The notes under the pieces: generated by a model
Databases searched by the model: none
What the model was told of the DNA's origin: nothing
The model's input: only the letters and a program-made list of their open reading frames with translations
NCBI RefSeq assembly: GCF_029784155.1
Contig: NC_073692.1
Coordinates: forward strand, 426,851,324-426,915,323
Source of the DNA: Uranotaenia lowii
Lineage: Eukaryota; Arthropoda; Insecta; Diptera; Culicidae
Length of the DNA: 64,000 nt
Reading direction: 5' to 3'
Shown here: positions 11,410-23,639 of the stretch, one piece after another
How the letters are laid out: every line of letters starts with the position of its first letter
How positions within the stretch are numbered: position 1 is the first letter of the stretch
Translations under genes and position numbers: made by a program

Positions 11410-12911
11410 TTACTTGATCTGATGACACTGTTCCTTGTGCTGTGGCCAGTCCGACACTTGACACTCGCTGGAAAACGATTAGGGATTATCGGATAGAAGA
11501 GAATAGTTGATTTGGTTGATTGAACTTACCGCGAACAGTATCGTACTTTGAGACATTTGGAACATTTTTTCGTTGCAATAGCTTTACATTTCTGACACAT
11601 CTCATCGAAGTTTGTTGGCGGAACAAAACTGTTATCGAACTCTTCGAGGACCTCGGTGTTGTAAATATCATTCAACCTTAAATTTGAAAAAAAATATTAC
11701 TCAGTTTTTCAGCTAGTTCAACTGACATTTACCGTTTAGCCTTTTCGAAGATTTGTTCTTGTGTCAAAGTGACAAAAATGGTTTTATGGTTTTGCACAAT
11801 CCGACTTATTCCGTACTGTTTGGCATTATTTATTAAATTTGTTTTCAATTCTGGGATTTCTTCGAGAAATAAACCCGTTCCTCTTTTTGAGTCGGAAACA
11901 TTCTGCATCTGCATTGAACAAAGGTATTGCTTAAGGTGTACCAAAATCGGAAGCTGATCGAGAACCTGTTCGTTCAGCAAAGCGATGCATTTCGAAATTT
12001 CTCGCTTCCTGTATTCACTGAATTCGTAATGTTGCATCGTCTCCGAACTGAGTAGAAGATTATAGAGGCAGATCCAAGTTTGCGCTTCCGATGGAGCTAA
12101 TTTAAAAATTTCATCACCGCAATGGGGAATCCAGCGATCGTTTACGAACTTTTCGGTACCTTTGTTGTTTCTGAGCCAGGGTTTCAAATGAAGCATTTCG
12201 ACGGCTAGACAAGGTAGATCATGTACTTTGGTTATTCGGGTCGATGCACTCAGAGGAAGAGTTTGCAAATTTTGCGTAAGATAACTAAAAATACTCAGAC
12301 ATTTTAGTCCTATCTTGAAACCAATGTCCTCCCTCATTCTTTGTAGCTCTTCTTTAGTCGTTTCAGTGTCAAGATTTTCCGATTTCTCACAGGATCGCCT
12401 TTCATTTACTAATCCTATCAACTGCCCGATGGCAAGCGCACAGTAATCGATCAAGTCCAGCAAACAATCTCCGAGCATCTCGAAGCTAGCTTTGTGATAT
12501 AAAATCAGCTCTAACAATGCAAGGTTGTTCAATTCGTAGTAAAACACGCTGTAGATCATAAACGAGGCACTCAACTCAGGTTCTTCTAAAAGTTTGATCA
12601 GGATTTTACTTTTCCAAACAGAAACGCAATGGATCTCGTGAACCAGAATGGTTAATTTCCCTTCAACGAGGATACGTTCTTTAATAATTTCCTCATGTTT
12701 GCCGTTTGCTTCAAAATAGGCTTGCTGTGCCAGCTTGACCACTGTTTGGTTCTGTTGAAGCCAGCTGTTGAAAAGGAGGAAAACTACGTTTACTTTCACA
12801 ATAACGTGACTTGGAATCAACTTACCCATCGCTTCCGATGTCCACAACCTGAAATGGTCTCAAACTTTCCACAAAACAGTCCAATTCTTCGGGGAAAATG
12901 CTGCCAGCCAT
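11410..12911 (-). CDS. Zmynd10: ZMYND10, MYND zinc-finger dynein-arm assembly factor
   Basis: Cytoplasmic co-chaperone needed to pre-assemble axonemal dynein arms. In insects its role is expected in chordotonal cilia and sperm (family knowledge). Exons are 12911-12826, 12764-11733, 11676-11530 and 11467-11410, giving 1,323 nt and 440 aa, the same length as the human protein. The N terminus MAGSIFPEELDCFVESLRPF aligns by eye with the family, and the first junction yields the characteristic ...IGSDGWLQQNQ. The long middle is helical and Leu-rich. The C-terminal MYND finger is built from exons 3 and 4: CQKC, KKCSKC, VRYCSREC, HKEQC. The chosen ATG is the only one in this frame that precedes the conserved N-terminal helix. 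The gene is tail-to-tail with RpS12, so 3' UTR overlap is likely. Confidence 0.93.
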
Positions 12912-13601
12912 TATTAACGATTTCCGGAATTTTCAAGAACGTCGCATTAACAAAATTCAACAACGGAGGACTCTCCATGACAACGACCATGTATTTTCCA
13001 AGTTAAATCGATGAAGTCATCGCGGCTGATAGAAATGTATCCGTTTCAATTTGAACTTAGTAGGCGATATCAGATAGGATTAACCCGTTTTACCCATATC
13101 TTTAATCCTTCTATATTCCATACAGTAAGAACAATGGGCTAAATTAAATGTAGGTAATTCTAAGTGATAAGGTATTTATCATTCTTAAGTAAAAAAAACA
13201 TGATTTTTTTTCTTAATTTAAGTTATTTGTTATATTTTTAAATGCAGCTTTCTTTGTTTTAAAATTGTACATGTAACATAAGTTTGTCATGAAAAAAATC
13301 TCATGGAATGTTTTTTTTTTGCTTAGTATCAGACCTAACTAGTTAGGTGAAATAAACATTCATAAATGTTTTTGAATTGTCGTTTTTATGAAACTTAAAA
13401 TTATAAAAGATAGTGAGTAGTGAGATACAAATGTCTGTGGTTGTGAAGTTTTCGAAAAAAAAAACTTTGGCAAAAAATACTTGAACAGAAGCAAGATTTT
13501 TTTCGCAACACAATTTAGCAGAATGAGAGTATCCTTAAACCACCTTAAACAATTACTTTTTCAATAGGTCATTATTTCTGCATAGATTCACCAAAATCCC
13601 C
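12912..13601. other. AT-rich intergenic region
   Basis: Lies between the Zmynd10 start codon and the stop codon of the small FAM241-type gene, both on the minus strand. It should hold the Zmynd10 promoter and the downstream gene's 3' UTR. No ORF or repeat of note was seen apart from homopolymer A/T runs. Confidence 0.5.
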
Positions 13602-13937
<336 letters not shown>

Positions 13938-14937
13938 TGTTGGCTGCAAATAATCACGAAACTCCAATCCAAATTATCACTCACAGTCGCCGTTCTGTTT
14001 GCTGTTTATCGATTTTCTCGATTTGCAGTCGACGTCCCGCACAGAAAGAAATGTATACCGTTCATGCGTGGGAGGCGTTCTGCGTCATCGCTAAACAGTC
14101 GTATAAGGCTTTGGGTATTTTGGATGCTCACCCACATATTGGTTTAAATTTAAATTTAGATAAAAAATGTATTTTATTTGCAGATTTCGAATGGTAAATA
14201 AACTGAATAAACCAATAGGGTAAACATTTTCAATTGATTCATCAAATCCGTGATAGAAGAACTAATGTCTTCGAACACTTCTTAGACGTTGCTCATGACA
14301 TACCATTGCATCGCCCTTTGCCCTTATATTTATATCCAACAATCTCACAAACTCAGCTTTCGGATATATCAGATTATCGCATTACACGGGCAAATTTTTT
14401 AATGATGCTTGCTCTTCTTATTGCTATTCTCAAGTTTTGTCGCCTGCAATCTGAGTGTTCGCTGTTCGGGAAACTTGTCAGTCTCAAAGTCTCCCAAACG
14501 ATATGGGAGAACTGCTGCTCTATCCAGCATACCATTTGGCGTTGAAGATGTGCTTTACCATTCACTTTAGCTATGTTTCTTAAAGTTAAAATTCATAATG
14601 TGGTTTTAGATTGAATACCTTGATCGTACCCCCGTTATGCAAGTTAAGCTTTACAGTGATAAAAAATGCCTCAAAACTTCAATCAAAGTTGCAAGTTCAA
14701 ATTGAATTTTGTCAAATACTTACCGCAATATTCATGGAAATAATTCGCATAAGGAACTTTACATAGCTTGATGTGTGTTACATGGCTGAATCGTTAATCG
14801 AATTCTATACGTTGCCTATTCACAGGCGTTTAACGTGGATCTATGGAAACTGATTGAATAGTATAACTTATGGCGTTCTGGCCATCATAAATAGAGGTTA
14901 CATCTGTGGTTACATGCCGATCAACAACATTTTAATG

Positions 14938-15062
14938 GCGTGTTCGTAAATTGATTTTTTCTATCGAAGTTATTCTTTTTATCGATGCATTGGAAGCATT
15001 GGAAGGTGATTTGACATCTACCAAACAAATCGATGCATCACCCAAAAAATCAGTTTACGCAG
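14938..15062. mobile_element. MITE copy 2 (degraded)
   Basis: Shares GGCGTGTTCGTAAATTGATT, TTTCTATCGAAG and GTGATTTGACATCTACCAAA with copies 1 and 3. The right inverted repeat is degraded (ATCAGTTTACGCAGTACC). It is shorter than copy 3 because part of the interior is missing. Confidence 0.7.
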
Positions 15063-15249
15063 TACCGTATTTGTTTTCTCCCCTCGTTCAAAAACAAACA
15101 CAAATCGCCCCTAGTGTTTTACCTCAATGACTCACATGCTCTCTTGCAACACTGACAAAATTTTCGGGACACTACCGGCCGATGGCAGTGCGACACCAGG
15201 TTAAAACCAGTGCAACACTGTCCGAGTAAATAAACCAGATGATAGCACT

Positions 15250-15423
15250 TACGGCGTGTACGTAAATTGATTTTTTCTATCGAAGTGATTTTTTTTATCG
15301 ATGCTGGCGTTCGTAAATTCCAAAAAACGTATATGCAAAAGCACATGGAAAGTGATTTGACATCTACCAAACAAATCAATCGACTGATGCATCACTCAAA
15401 AAAATCAATTTACGAACGCGCCG
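15250..15423. mobile_element. MITE copy 3 (best preserved)
   Basis: The left end CGGCGTGTACGTAAATTGAT and the right end ATCAATTTACGAACGCGCCG are inverted repeats over about 25 bp. Both are flanked by TTA, fitting the 3-bp TWA duplication of PIF/Harbinger-type elements. The interior has an inverted TTCGTAAATTCC. At about 174 bp with no ORF, this is a typical MITE. It lies about 300 bp upstream of the cupin-like gene. Confidence 0.78.
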
Positions 15424-15717
15424 TTAGAAGTGCATTAGTGCAACACTCGGAATAAACAAATACGATATATGTTTGAATGCATTCCTTTTTTAGTTTGCTT
15501 CTAACAAAGGATTAATAATAATTCAACAAAATTAGTGATCTTTAGGATGTCAGATGGGACATCTATGCAACTACTCGTCATATAACGCGTAAAATGTCAA
15601 GTAATTTCGCCAAACAGTGCATCATAATGGCATCATAATAAACTCTAATCTATATATGTAGCAGCATAAATAAAAATTTTCTTAATGAACAGTTAGAAAA
15701 AGTGAAACACCTTCAAA

Positions 15718-16828
15718 ATGGCAAGACTAAGCAATGTAAGGGTGAAACATTGTGACCAAATTTTGCTTCACAAATTGCACCTGCTAAATAATGCGGTTTC
15801 GCAAGTGGGGGTCAGTGAGCGGGAAATGGAAGAAGCGTTCAAATCGTCCATCGGCTATCGTCCCAGTCGCCTATCCTGGTCCCGGTGGAACGATGGAACG
15901 CTATCGATACTGTACAGTGTTATATTTGTGGTGGCCCTTTTTCTCCTGACTCCGTTTTTGGCCTCGTTCATGGAAGTCATCCTGGGAACCAGGTGCATCG
16001 TGCCGAACAACTATCTCGTTTGGGAAGCTACCAGACCCCTGTCCGATTGCGATTATTGCAGAGGTGAGAACAATCGATCATGTTCAAAGGCAAAACCTAA
16101 TAAACCTTATTCCTTTCTCAGGGATTCGTGGACCCATCATTTTATCAAATCTCTCCCGTGACGAATTCAAACCATATGCATACTCATCCAGGCCAATCAT
16201 CATCAAAAATGCAATCTCACATTGGCCCGCCACCAAACTTTTGAATTTTACTTTCCTCAAAGACTTGTACTACAAGCATCCTTCGGCGTTGGAGAGTTTC
16301 CACGAAGACTGCCAATTTCTGCACTTTAAATCTAACTTTCAAACACTGAAAGATGTATTCCGAATGACGGAAGATTTTCGCATCGGTCGCAAACCGTGGT
16401 ACGTGGGCTGGAGCAATTGTAACCCGCTGATACTCGCGGAGATGCGAAAGCTTTACCCAAAGCCACACTTCCTACCGGAAGACTCCGAAATGCCGAACAC
16501 CGACTTCGTTTTTCTCGGTTACGAGCAGGGAGCCGTTATGCATGTAAGAAAGTATAAAATGTTTAAAGATTGTATTGTTTTTAAATATATTTTCTCTCTT
16601 TTTTTTTATAAGATTGACTACATCCCACGGCTTATGTGGCAGGCCCAGCTGCGGGGTAATAAGAGTTGGATATTGGCTCCAACACCAGAGTGCGACAACG
16701 AGTGCCGAAGTTTCAGCTTCTACGTCGAACCTGGCGATGCACTCTTGGTGGACACCCGTTTGTGGTATCATGGCACATTCATCTCCAAGGGTGAATTTTC
16801 CCTCACCATCCAATCAGAGTATGGATGA
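15718..16828 (+). CDS. Membrane-anchored cupin/JmjC-like Fe(II) dioxygenase
   Basis: Exons 15718-16063, 16122-16543 and 16613-16828 encode 327 aa. Residues about 62-90 (LSILYSVIFVVALFLLTPFL) form a single transmembrane helix. A short Cys-containing segment follows (CRGIRGPIILSNLSRDEFKP), then a cupin-like 8 fold. The metal-binding H-x-D is created across the exon 2/exon 3 junction (MH|ID, H256 and D258). A candidate 2-oxoglutarate lysine sits in RGNKSW (K273) and the distal metal histidine in WYHGT (H309), so the facial triad appears complete. I infer a single-pass protein with the catalytic domain on the far side of an ER/Golgi membrane, acting as a hydroxylase or demethylase of unknown substrate. 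An N-terminal stretch of about 60 residues precedes the helix. No gene symbol can be given safely. Confidence 0.85.
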
Positions 16829-17133
16829 AAAATTGCCGCGAGTAGCCGATAAACGATATTCAACAGTGTGTGTGTGCGTTAATGTAAATATTTGATAAAC
16901 CCGCAAGCAAATTCTGTGCAGATGTGCCATAAGTGTATATTTTTAAACCGTTGAAGAAGGAAATATATACAATTTGAACCAAAAAATACAATGTTTCAAA
17001 AATAACATATTTTTATTACATATATGCTTTGCTTTGCCAGTTCGAGAAATAAGTTTCTCTCATGACTTATATAATAATTTTCAAAAGAAAGATACTTTAT
17101 TCATAAAATTTATTTACTGATAACCAACATGAA

Positions 17134-20100
17134 TTATTTTCGCCCTTTCTTGGATTGCCTTGCGCCTCCGAACGATTTACCCGAATTGTGTTTGTTAAGA
17201 CCTTTTTTGTTCCTAAACTTTTCCGAGCTGACTTTCATCCCGGCAACCTTCGCTTTGTCAATCTTGTTCATTTTTTGTTTCTTGGTGGCATCGTACCTGC
17301 GATAATAATCCAAATTAAGAATGCATGTTAAACAATGAATTAAGACATTGGCTTACCTCAGCCTTTTAACACCCTTCTTGCTCACATCCATCAAATCCCG
17401 TTCGAAACGAGAAGAACGTTTCTTCTTCTTGCTGGCGGTTGCATTGCTCTTTTCGGAATGATTTTCTTCCCCGGTAGCGGTGATTCGATTAGGACGTTGC
17501 TTGATTTTGGACAGCTTGGCTTGCACTAAAGATACTTTTGTTATCTCCTGCAAGGCTCGCTCTTTAGCCATCTGACTGGGTGTCTTTTTTGGCTCCGGAG
17601 CCTTCTTCACCTGTTTGGCTTTCTTCTCTTGCTGATACTTGATGGGATCAAAATCATCATCGCTATCGTCCCCACGCCTTCGTTTCTTCTTTTTCTTTTT
17701 GGCCTCCCCATCTTCTCCCTTATTCAACGCAAGGCGTTCCTTTTCCTCCATTCGCTGACGATGGCTTTGGAACCACTCTCGACTAAAACGGGAAAAGTTG
17801 ATTAATGTTAAGGTGAAATAAGAAATATTATTTTAACATACTTCGGTCCAGCTGCTTCACCCTTTAGCTTTTTCTCGGTTCGGTTAAGTTGCATTTCCGT
17901 TTGCAACAGCAGTTTTTCCGCTCTTTCTTCCTGCAGGACCTTTTCGATTTCCTCTTCCAGAGCCTGAACTTTTTTACGATACTTTTCAATTATCTCTGTG
18001 GGTATGATTCTGTTTTTGACGGGGTTGACCGCATTTTTAATTATGTCTTTCACAATCTTTCGTTCCAATTCTCCGGCCAAAGAAACCGAAACACCGGCCT
18101 TGCCAGCTCGAGCTGTTCGACCAACCCGATGGATGTAATGTTCAGTGGTGATGGGCATAACGAAATTTATTACAGTTTTTACTCCACTGATGTCCAAACC
18201 TCGAGCAGCAACATCGGTAGCCACGAGAACATCAATCAGCTCGTCTTTAAACTGTTTCAAAGATTCCAAACGCTGCGCTTGGGTGAGATCGCCGTGTAAT
18301 TCACCGGCTTTTACTCCCAACAATCCGAGCAAAATCCTAAGCCGATGGGCTGTTTTCTTAGTCTGCACAAAAACCATACAGTGGTCGTGGAAAGTTCGGC
18401 AAATCAATGCCGCCAGGATCGGTTCTCTGTCGGCTTCGCGTCCTTCTCGAATACGAATAAATTCCTGGCGCAGGTTGAACGCAACCGTTTGATTGTTATT
18501 GACAAACACCTTGACAGGTTTCGTCAGTGAAACGGCAGCCAAATCTTTCACCTGTTCTGTCATTGTGGCCGAAAAGAGCATCGTTTGCCGCGTTTTACTA
18601 CAGCTTTGGATAATTTCCTTCATTTGCTCGGCAAAATATTCATCTAACATTCGATCGGCTTCGTCCAGGATAAGAACCTTAAAAGTAAAGTGTTTTTAAG
18701 TATACTTTATGGAGACGCTAAGAATTTTCAATTTAATTTTAAACTAATCAGAACAAAGATTGCTCGGCAATCGTACAATACGTATCATCTTAAAGATGCA
18801 AAAGCTCAGAGCGCAAGGAAATTTTCATCATCTTGACAATTCGACTCATGACAACTCATGACTAGTGACTCACCTCAATTGAGTCCAGTGAAAAGCTCGG
18901 AGTGTTTTTGATGTGGTCGATCAAACGACCGGGCGTTGCGATAACTATATCGGGATTGGTTCGCAGAACTGCTTCCTGTGCCTTCACATCTAAACCACCG
19001 ATAGCGATACCCACATCGATGCTTGTGAACTGTGTAAGCTGTTTCGTCACTTGATAAACTTGAGCGCCCAGTTCTCTCGTTGGGACCAACACCAGAACAC
19101 GGGTTACTGCTTGCGATGCAGCAGGTTTGTACAACAATCGTTCCAGTGTTGGCAACATATAGGCAGCAGTCTTTCCGGTACCTGTTGCAGCACACCCACA
19201 GATATCCCGACCAAGTAAAGCAATGGGTATGGTGGCTGCCTGAATCGGTGTGGGATAAATGTAGCCCAAAACCCCAATTGATTTCATCAGCGGACGAGAA
19301 AGGTTCATTTGATAGAAGGAAGATATTTCTTCATTTTTTGCTGCTTCTTCAAAATAATCTTCCTGCTCTTCGTCTTCGATGTCCACTTTTCCTTCGTCCT
19401 TATCAATTTCGGGTTTCCTTCCTTTCTTTATCTTCGTTCGCATCACATCGTGCTGTAACTCGTCGTCAGATAGATCAACTTCATTGTTGTAAGAGTTAGG
19501 ATCTAGATCATCAGTGCTGTTCAAAGCTTCCTGATTCTTTTTCGATCGCCCTTTAACCACGTTGGCAATTTTGTCGTCCACCTTGCCCCGATTTTTCTTC
19601 TTCACAAACTTCATCAAATCGTCCCAAGTGTCGTGATTGTACTCCGTAACGGACGAAACAAATTTGAAGTTGTTGTCAAAATCTCCTTTTTTCTGGTTCT
19701 TCAGCTTGGTTGGTTGATACTGAAAGGTGTAGAATGGTAGTATGAATTTCAAATAAATTTTAAATCTAACGAATTTAACAATTTTATCATATTAAATATT
19801 ATCAAAAAAATAATCGACTACTGGGCATGGCTTTATGGAACGATAGGTCCGAGCCAATATATACAGAGAAAAAAAAAGACTACTGGGCAAACAGAATGTT
19901 ATGATCTCCGACTCGATCCGGCGAAGAAAAGCTTATAGAACATTGTGATAGGTTCACATTCGACTATTGCCTGGTAGTTTAATGTTAATTGTTAGAAGTC
20001 CTTAATTTTTTTCCTTGGCCGTTTTTGAATTTTTACTACTGTGATTAAGAAGTCATTTTTATAACACCACCTTCTCTTTAAACAAATTATAAAAATCATT

Positions 20101-20321
20101 CGGTGTTTATCCCCCTTTATCCCTCTTTAGGCATAGGTACAAGAAATGGATCAGTTTCAACTCACCTCGACTTCGACGTCGGAATCCTCCGAAAAGTCCT
20201 GTACTTCATCGGTTTCGTTGATGGTTTTTATTAAATCCAGACTATTTTGCTCCTTGCCGGGCACCGGGTCTACGGTTTTAGCATCCACGGACGCTTTCAT
20301 TTTGGGATTTTTAAATCGCAT
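17134..20321 (-). CDS. Rs1: DDX27-type nucleolar DEAD-box RNA helicase
   Basis: ATP-dependent RNA helicase of 60S ribosome biogenesis (yeast Drs1 / human DDX27 family). Exons are 20321-20166, 19719-18874, 18677-17842, 17782-17357 and 17296-17134, giving 2,427 nt and 808 aa, close to human DDX27. The acidic N-terminal third is followed by the Q-motif region ([18 protein letters not shown]), Walker A ATGTGKT (residues 230-236), PTRELG, TPGR, and DEAD at residues 339-342, formed by the exon 2/3 join. [28 protein letters not shown] and [10 protein letters not shown] follow. The basic tail ([12 protein letters not shown], then QSKKGRK) fits nucleolar targeting. The first in-frame ATG is 20321; an apparent longer frame starts only at GTG. 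The symbol Rs1 is by presumed orthology with Drosophila. Confidence 0.95.
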
Positions 20322-20858
20322 CCTCGCTTGCTGCTTGCCGAGCACGTGTGTTTACAAAATTTTTGAAACCGCAACTGGCGGCGAGATGGACCGAATTTTG
20401 ACTGACAGATACCCTGTCAGGAAGGTTTGCTCAATCGGGCCGATTGCAAAACAGAGATGGCGGCACTCGAATTCTAGCGGTTAGAATTCGGTACATTTTC
20501 GGCTCGATTTCCATCCGTCTGCTCGATTGCTCGAAATCTAAACGGTATGTTTATTTTTTGCAAAGCGCATCGGCTGTACGAAAACGAACCAACGAGAAAA
20601 CTGTCGTGTCGGTCTGGTTTCGTCGCAATGCGAATCATTATAATACTGAAAATAAATGGAAAATTACAGTTTTCTTTATCAGTTTTTGTTATATTATTGT
20701 TTGCTGAGGGCGGAAAGTCTATCAGCTGGTATCAACGGGTCACTTTATTAAGTTTATAGGTCGTAAGCCGAAATTGAATATTCGAATGGGTAAGTCGAAG
20801 CCGCCATTTGCGGAAAGTCACAGAAAAATCCCCTGCTAAATTTTCTTATTTTTATTTT
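20322..20858. other. Upstream region of the DDX27-type helicase
   Basis: Presumably contains the helicase promoter. It includes GC-richer stretches (20,340-20,560). I see no further gene; the open frames here are short and without motif. Confidence 0.4.
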
Positions 20859-21355
20859 AGACAGCGGAAATGCTCTCTTGCTTGGAAGCATGGAACTGTT
20901 CCAAGCGGCAGGAAATCAGTACCGCACCCAAATTATATTGCCGAGTAGAACGATACTTTCATTTTTTTAACTACAAATTTTGTTAATACAAAGATCGCAC
21001 TCTTCTGGAACAATTCCAGCGGATCAATTGTCTGGACTCAAGTTAAACTACATGACGGTGGTTCTGTTTGCCTGCAACCTCTGACCTGAATTCGGATAAT
21101 ATGAGCGTATTGTTTCGGCGCGGTGAAGCCAACAATCAGCTGGAGAACTACGAGCTGGCCATCGACGATTTGCACCGGGCTCAAGACCAGATGTTATGTC
21201 GGACAATCAGCATTAGGATTCGTAAGTAAGAAGGTGGCCAGATGGTATTTTTTATCAAATAATTAACGAAAATTTTAAGATTTTGCAGAACAAGGAAAAG
21301 AGCGAATCGAAGGAAAACGCAGCGATTGCCAAACGCGATTCTGAGTCAGAATAAT
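20859..21355 (+). pseudogene. Decayed TPR protein, cyclophilin-40/FKBP-like
   Basis: Reading the plus strand in several frames recovers an ordered series of TPR-like pieces. SGNALLLGSMELFQAAGNQY is followed in another frame by CRVERYFHFFN, which together resemble the first TPR of cyclophilin 40 (PPID). A degenerate second unit lies near 21,030-21,080. A clear third-TPR segment, LFRRGEANNQLENYELAIDD, starts at about 21,107. A charged NKEKSESKENAAIAKR segment at about 21,287 then runs to a stop near 21,353. Frameshifts and internal stops prevent a single reading frame. No peptidyl-prolyl isomerase domain is present upstream. A real gene with unusual introns is possible but less likely. Confidence 0.5.
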
Positions 21356-21990
21356 CGGCTAAAGTTTCACTGTTTGATTTCCTGGTAGATATCCTGCCAT
21401 GATATATAAATATGAAGATATATGATCTCGGAGAAAAAAGACGACTGTTGTTCCTATTATTCCAGCTAGTTGAATGAATCATCTAAGTGTAGTTGATTAT
21501 TTTGCATTTAACTATAAATATAAAATATTCAACTACAAACTGCTAATTGGCTTTAGGCAACCAATCGTAAATATAATAGATTCAACTGAAGATGGTTCAA
21601 TCAAAAATCTGATAGATTTTACTACAATTGTATGATTGATTTTAGGCATTCAACTATAAATTTGTGATTGAACTTCTGCATTAAAGTATAGATATGATAG
21701 ATTCCACTGCAAGGATCTAATTGATTTTACTTTAAATATAACATATTACACTACAATTGTATGATTGATTTCGGGTACACAAGTATAAATGTGATACATT
21801 TAACAATATTTTATGATAAATTGTGATAATACTTTTTTTAATTAGAAACATTTTTCTTAACGATGAGCATTCTTCCATGAGCGTGTAGTGGGTGCTGACG
21901 GTGTACAGGAAAAAAAACAACCAGAAAACGATGGCGGGTAAATTGATATAATCTGCTTTTTAAAACCTGATAACCTATCTATTTTTCCAT
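21356..21990. other. AT-rich region with diverged short repeats
   Basis: No gene seen. Phrases such as ACTATAAAT, GATTGATTTTAGG and CTACAATTGTATGATTGATTT recur several times between 21,480 and 21,810. They suggest an old degenerate tandem repeat with a period of roughly 60-70 bases. Confidence 0.4.
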
Positions 21991-21994
21991 CCTT

Positions 21995-23070
21995 CTAACA
22001 TATAGGTCCCTGGCAGATGTGTTCGCAATCATTGGACGTGCTAGCAACAGCAGGCTACATCGAATTCTCCGTTTCTCAGTACCGGGAACCGGCGAAGATA
22101 ACTACAAAAAATATCGATGCACTGACTGCTGGCCAAACTGAAGAAATTCCGGCAAGATTCGACCCATCCCAACCCAGTTAATAATGATCCCGAATGCTGA
22201 TCCAGCTGGAGAACCAGTGAACCAACACCTCAACTCATTCCAAAATATGTTACTTGGCCGGATGAGAACGAAATGCCATATCTCACCCGGAAATGAAGAA
22301 GGCTTTCGTTCCCGCTTACCATCAGGTTTGTATAAGGTTTGATTTATTCACAAATTTTCTAATCATTGTTAAAACTTACAGGCATTTCAATATTTTCACA
22401 AGATTTCCGGGAGGAAGCGAAATGCGGATGGTAAAACAGAGGAAGTTTTGGATGTTCCCTCACCCAAAAAGGCTGAAGTAAATGCGACAGGTAACATTTA
22501 CATATGCCACTAATTCAAAGAGTTCGAGTAAATCTTGACATCTATACCCGTATTGTAAACTGGCAATATTTTTATTTTTCCCTAAACAAATGATTAACAT
22601 TTGGAAATTGGAACGAATTTTAATGAACTAAATTTAAACCACTGTTAGTTAGTGGTTTAACATTTTTTGTTGATTTTTATTAACAGGAATTTGTAAAACC
22701 AGCGTTTTTTTCTCAACACTGCGTTTGTAATGTTTTTTATTATTTGAAATATTCAATTCATGAAGCAATTTTTTATTTGTGGTTTAATGCTTTTAATATC
22801 ATTTTTCAGGTTTAAAGTTGTTTCTTGGCCTACTGCCCACCGCCAAATAGAACAACAAGAAAGTCAATGGCTGAAATGATCAGGTACCTAAAGATATTCC
22901 GGTCGCAAGATGTCATGCTTATCAGACAACACATTTCTGATTTGGGACAAACACCGCAGCCTCGACAATCCGGCGGTATAGTCACACACCACGACGATAT
23001 AGTCACCCGATTGAAAAACGTCCAACTGATAGAACTGGGCAAGTATCGCATCAAACCTGGGCATCAATAG
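21995..23070 (+). pseudogene. Fragments of unrecognised coding sequence, probably decayed
   Basis: Several protein-like stretches occur on the plus strand in different frames: AGYIEFSVSQYREPAKITTK (from about 22,050), PKYVTWPDENEMPYLTRK (about 22,237), AFQYFHKISGRKRNADGKTE (about 22,382) and [20 protein letters not shown] (from about 22,867, ending with a stop at 23,070). Composition and codon pattern look coding. CAG and GT dinucleotides at 22,316-22,381 and about 22,490 could be remnant splice sites, but stops and frameshifts separate the pieces. I do not recognise the family. It could be one decayed gene, two, or an unusually spliced live gene. Confidence 0.35.
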
Positions 23071-23235
23071 AATTCCTACCTAAAAAGCTAGGTTTTGTGA
23101 AATGAGAAAAAAAAACAAAACAACAATGTATCATTGAATTCAAAATTAAAATTTGTCAATAAATGTTCACAAAGCAATGGTTTTCTTTTTTGTTTAATTC
23201 ATTCGAAACCTTGAAAAAACAACAACAAAACTTTT

Positions 23236-23462
23236 GGCAATCGGCCCAGAAATGGTCCGAAAATTCGTCCGGTTTCGGCCCGAAATCGGTCCTTTTATCC
23301 GTATGGACGCATTGGCAATCGGCCCAGAAACGGTTCGAAAAATCGTTCAGTATCGGTCCGAAATCGGTCCCTTTTTTCGGATGGACACTATGGCAATCGG
23401 CCCAGAAACGATTCGAAAACTGTTTGGATTCGGTTGGAAAACGGTCCGTTTGTTTTGACATT
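23236..23462. repeat. 78-bp tandem repeat, three copies
   Basis: The phrase GGCAATCGGCCCAGAAA starts at 23,236, 23,314 and 23,392, exactly 78 bp apart. The rest of each unit is also similar (CGAAATCGGTCC, ATGGACNC). The third copy diverges at its end. Related words (CGGCCCGATTT, TCGGGCCGAT) continue to about 23,615. Because 78 is a multiple of three, all copies stay in register in several frames. No gene is supported. Confidence 0.85.
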
Positions 23463-23639
23463 TGATCTGCTCGAACTGGTTGAAACAACTTATCGTCGTC
23501 CGAAAAAGTGTTTCATTTTCGCGCGATTTTCTACTAAACTCGGCCCGATTTCTTATACGATTTCGGGCCGATCGAGCAGATGTACGGACAAAAATCGGGC
23601 CGATTTCGGGCGATTTTTCCTGTCTGGGTAGATGCGGGC

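Larger units (their letters stand above)
13938..15717. other. Intergenic region with two MITE copies
   Basis: Separates the divergent FAM241-type (minus) and cupin-like (plus) genes. Apart from the MITE copies annotated below I see only AT-rich unique sequence. Several ORFs of 60-120 codons lack any recognisable motif and appear accidental. Confidence 0.5.

Noticed and set aside
20322..20345. Extended N terminus of the DDX27-type helicase from 20345
   Set aside because: The apparent start is GTG, not used for a typical nuclear gene; the ATG at 20321 is preferred.
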